A stretch of DNA of 64,000 nucleotides from Diplolepis rosae (Eukaryota > Arthropoda > Insecta > Hymenoptera > Diplolepididae): assembly GCA_030998225.1 (NCBI GenBank), contig JAPYXD010000754.1, positions 5,890,001-5,954,000 of the forward strand, written 5' to 3'. This document shows, piece after piece, positions 60,787-64,000 of this stretch. The position numbers and the translations under genes are program-made. The notes beneath the pieces were generated by a model. The model had not been told where the DNA came from, searched no databases, and worked only from the letters and a program-made list of their open reading frames with translations. Position 1 is the stretch's first letter, and each line of letters starts with the position of its first letter.

Positions 60787-61218
60787 CTCTCTAAACCGGA
60801 ATCAGTGAAGGGCCACTGATTCGCAGAGACTATTCACTGATGGTAGAGGCTATAAGTCTCTCACTGGGAATCAGTGAAATTCGACTGATGAATCAGTGAA
60901 ATTGATCCAACTTACTTATTGAATCAGCGAAATCTTCAGGTGTGAATAATAAAACCAGCAATAGATTTTAACTATCAATAAACTTGTTTATTTTAGGTTA
61001 AACAACAATAAAAATAAATAAAGTAATTATTATTATTTTTATGGGACGATAAATCAGTAAAGTGTAGATAAAAGTTTTGAATTCGCGAATTCAAAAGTTA
61101 TGTTCACATGACGCATTCACTGACTCCTCAGTGAAATCAAAGCAAGGCAATGACTAATCAGTTGATATATTTTCACTGATATAATCAGTGACTATTTCAC
61201 TGATTCAGGTTTAGAGAG
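60787..61218. mobile_element. Type A MITE nested in a type A MITE
   Basis: Complete element (CTCTCTAAACCGGAATCAG to CTGATTCAGGTTTAGAGAG) flanked by TA, inserted in the core of the outer copy. It therefore transposed after the outer copy did. Confidence 0.88.
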
Positions 61219-61291
61219 TATAGGTTAAACCACACTAAAAATAAATTACGTAATTATTATTATATATTGTAATTATTATTGTGTATACTTA

Positions 61292-61511
61292 CTCTCTAAA
61301 TCTGAGTCAGTCAAATTTTCACTGATTGAATCAGTGATTTGCCTTTTTACTGATTCATCAGTGAAAAAATATTTTTTACCATCAAATCAGTCAATTTTCA
61401 CTGAAATAATCAGTGAAATTTGTCTGATTTACAGTAACCTATTTTTAGCTATTTGAATCTGTCAAATTTCACTGATAATCAGTAGATTTTGACTGATTCA
61501 AATTTAGAGAG
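61292..61511. mobile_element. Type B MITE nested in a type A MITE
   Basis: Starts CTCTCTAAATCTGAGTCAG after TA and ends CTGATTCAAATTTAGAGAG. It has a complete type B interior (TCAGTGATTTGCCTTTTTAC; GTAACCTATTTTTAGCTATT). The right-hand TA has become TT. Confidence 0.88.
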
Positions 61512-61702
61512 TTTATTATGCATAATTAAAAATTAAAGATCTATCGTTATACTTTAATCTTTTTAATTGAATTCAAAAATTATGTTTAGGTGGCGCGTTC
61601 ACTGATTCCTCAGTGAAATCAAAGCAGGACACTGATTCATCAGTTGATATATTTTCACTGATATAATCACTGACTATTTCACTGATTCAGGTTTAGAGAG
61701 TA

Positions 61703-63277
61703 AGAATGTCGTATACTTATTTCATATTCTCGTTTTTTTTTATTATAATTACGCAAATTAAGATACTCGTGAAAGTTTCATAATTCTATTATTGGCAGCT
61801 TTTCCTTTTCATCTGCTACATTACTACAATTAATCTCTCCATAGTATATTAAAACGGAAGTGATATTCTCTTTGCTTTATTCACCCTTTGCTTTTAAAAT
61901 CACTACTGAATACTACTTCAAAGTATATTGATTGCAATTTCTTTGCAGAGAAATTATTTATTGTAATAAATTCAATTCAATTAAATGTTCCACTTGAATT
62001 GAAAGGGATTTTGCTCTTTTAATTTTTTTAAATGAGTTTTAAACAGTTTCAGTGACTTAATTTGTAGATATTCAATCGGTCGATTTTCATCTATTTCTCA
62101 ATGAATTTCAATCAAAAATACTAGTTGCATAACTAGAAAATAGTTACTCATTGAAATAATTAAAAAAACACTAGCGTGTTTAGGGCTCTGTATCATGTAT
62201 AGATTCCTACTTTATCGGCAATATTTCACATGTGAGCAATTGCGCATTTGAAATAAGATATCGAGTTAAAAAATAGTGAAATCAAATATAAAACAGTAAG
62301 AAAGAGCTTCCAACTTTTAAATGTTCATATTTTTTAAAAGATTTATGTTTGAATTTGTTTGTAATTATAAAAATTTAGAAGTTGAAATATTTCCATTTGG
62401 TGCCATTTATTTATTTCTACACATTTTTAGCTCTATATCTAATTTTGCATGCTTATGAGCTTACATGTAAAACATTGTCGGTAAAGGAGGAATTTATTTC
62501 ATTTTAATTTGATAAATGTAATTCCGCTACAAAGCAATACTCAAATCTTACAGTTATGAAATTCTCAAAACTTAACGGGTCAAACCCCCTACGCAAAAAA
62601 CCAGGTGTCATATTTACCCGGAATTTTGTTTAGAATTCACCTGCAAAAAATTATCAATTGTTTTACTTTAGTGAATAATTTAGAAATATTTTGCAAAAAA
62701 ATAAGACTAGAATATGGATTGTTAAGACAAATTGAGGATAGACTAAAAAAGTTTAATAACTCCGTTTTTCGAAAAAATTCGATTTTATATCCTTCACACA
62801 AGAAAAAGTCCAGTTAAAACAATCGGAATTCCGGTTAGGCCATATTTAGGCCATAACATTATTTTCGTGTTATTTCAAATAGATTTTGTAATTCCTAAAA
62901 AATCTGGTAACAATAACCTTAATTTCTAGTTATTCTTTGAGTGTTTGAAATGTCCTATATGTTTCTGTCAGATTCTAATTAAACAAATTTTGTTACTTTT
63001 CGATTCGCATTGAAATGCCACCGCTTTGGTCAAAAACAGCATAAATCCAACAATTAAAGAGATATTTTGCATTTTTTACATTTTCAATAGAGATCTTTTG
63101 AGATGTATCCATATGACTTCAAGATGTAATTAAATTCCTAAATCTTCCGAATTTTGTGTAACTCTACCTGACTGAGCTAGGGTCTGTTTTGGTGTTTCAT
63201 GCAAGTTTCGGTTTAGATCATGGAATTTCTGCACGTAATCTATTAATTTACAGACAAAACTCATTATAATTACGCAT
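61703..63277. other. No gene recognised
   Basis: About 1.6 kb of AT-rich DNA. A frame at 62605-62817 has no recognisable domain. GGAATTTCTGCACG at 63222 resembles the inverted end of the CCCGTG family but stands alone. Confidence 0.35.
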
Positions 63278-63281
63278 TTAA

Positions 63282-63946
63282 GGTAGTTCGTTCACGAAAT
63301 TTAGACCTCAGGCAAAAATAGATAATTTTGCTTTCAAGAATAGCAATATTATTATTAAAGGGCTAATTTGAAAGAGAACAGATTATTTTTCATGCGAAAA
63401 ATTTGAAACAGAAAAAAATAATTTTATCAATAAATTTTATTTTTGCCCAAACTTATTTTCTTATCGCTTGGAGCCAAATTTTTAAAAATGATGCGATTCT
63501 AATAAATCACGGTTCATTTTTTTGGGAAAAAGATTCTCTACAACGTGACCGTTTTCTATTTTTGAAATTAAATTAATTATTATCAAATACAGCAATTTGT
63601 TTATAAAAATTTTGTTTGGAAAAATTGTTTTTTTATAATTTCAGCCATTAAAGAATTCATTTTTAAAAATTGGAAACTGTCAAGTTTTAGAGAATCTTTT
63701 TTCTGAAAAAATGAACAATGATTTATTAGAATAGCACCATTTTTAAAAATTTGGCTCCAAGCGATAAGAAAATAAGTTTGGGCAAAAATAAAATTTATTG
63801 ATAAAATTATTTTTTTGTATTTCAAATTTTTTTCATGAAAATAATCTTTTCTCTTTCAAATTAGTCCTTCAATAATAATATTGCTATTCTTGAAAGCAAA
63901 ATTATCTATTTTTGCCTGAGGTCTAATTTTCGTGAACGAACTACCT
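63282..63946. mobile_element. 665-bp TTAA MITE (AAGGTAGTTCG family), full-length copy
   Basis: Starts GGTAGTTCGTTCACGAAATT after TTAA (63278-63281) and ends TTCGTGAACGAACTACC followed by TTAT. The two halves are inverted copies over most of their length (CTTATTTTCTTATCGCTTGG and CCAAGCGATAAGAAAATAAG), so it is nearly a perfect palindrome. Related copies are at 29964, 31490 and 34372. Confidence 0.88.
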
Positions 63947-64000
63947 TATGTCAATTTTAAATCACAGATCTTGAAGCTACAATATTTCGTTATATCTTCA

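Larger units (their letters stand above)
60601..61700. mobile_element. Type A MITE hosting two further MITEs of its own family
   Basis: The outer copy starts (C)CTAAACCTGAATTTGTG and breaks off at CTCGTTTATTTTA. It resumes after 61218 (GGTTAAACCACACTAAAAAT), breaks again at about 61290, resumes after 61511 and ends CAGGTTTAGAGAG at 61700 before TA. Removing the inner elements (60787-61218, 61292-61511) leaves about 450 bp, the normal type A length. Confidence 0.85.

Noticed and set aside
34030..64000. Further iRhom exons encoding the RRSF block, transmembrane segments and rhomboid domain
   Set aside because: I scanned GC-richer, non-repeat stretches (38.3-38.7, 44.5-44.7, 57.4-57.6, 58.3-58.5 kb) and found no frame with the expected residues and splice sites.

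Overview
Organism and overall character. The window is AT-rich eukaryotic nuclear DNA with split genes, U2-type splice sites, nested DNA transposons, many miniature inverted-repeat elements (MITEs), Penelope-like retroelement remnants and tRNA-derived repeats. The one host gene I recognise is an insect-like iRhom (inactive rhomboid). I read the window as an arthropod genome, most likely an insect; the order (perhaps Hymenoptera) is only a guess from the style of the repeats. || Host gene. Three + strand exons (16279-16623, 29617-29803, 33940-34029) join in frame. They encode part of the cytoplasmic N-terminal region of an iRhom: a Ser/Thr-rich stretch with a 14-3-3-type motif, the conserved ATFFG-containing block, and an RKDSVARM block. 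The introns between them are 13.0 and 4.1 kb and are made mostly of mobile elements. I found no exon for the transmembrane/rhomboid part in the last 30 kb, so the gene probably runs past the window or the next intron is very large. || Layout. 1-3.1 kb: a 2.1-kb element with CCCGTG termini and GC-rich subterminal zones. It holds an apparently complete two-exon gene for an 85-residue protein, a MITE and a deleted mariner-like element. 3.5-8.7 kb: a 5-kb inverted-repeat structure containing a possible solo LTR, ~65-bp repeats and palindromic MITEs. 9.6-11.3 kb: a broken Penelope-like element (RT plus GIY-YIG) split by a MITE. 11.9-16.3 kb: MITEs and a tandem duplication. 16.3 kb: iRhom exon. 16.9-23.6 kb: elements nested several layers deep, including a deleted Tc1 element. 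24.1-28.4 kb: a 4.3-kb palindrome with hammerhead-like motifs at both ends and a ~70-bp repeat array at the centre. 29.6-34.0 kb: two iRhom exons among TTAA-type MITEs and Penelope debris. 34.7-38 kb: TTAA MITEs and inverted repeats. 39.6-41.3 kb: a 1.7-kb foldback element with a perfect 9-bp target duplication. 42.7-44.2 kb: Penelope remnant with inverted hammerhead-like termini. 45.8-50.2 kb: a CACTA-like element (TTA duplication, CACTG ends) carrying a decayed copy of an uncharacterised multi-copy metazoan protein family, with a deleted mariner inside. 51.4-53.2 kb: a third inverted-repeat locus ending in hammerhead-like motifs. 54.9-57.2 kb: an element with an internal palindrome and GC hairpins. 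57.9-61.7 kb: a cluster of ATCAGTGA-rich MITEs, two of them inserted into a third. 63.3-63.95 kb: another TTAA-type MITE. || How it fits together. The window looks like the transposon-swollen 5' half of one host gene. None of the transposase or RT genes is intact. Points that may be new: the small spliced gene in the CCCGTG element; the recurring design of an inverted repeat capped by hammerhead-like cores; the link between the uncharacterised protein family and CACTA-like ends; and the 9-bp-TSD foldback. All calls were made by eye without database searches.
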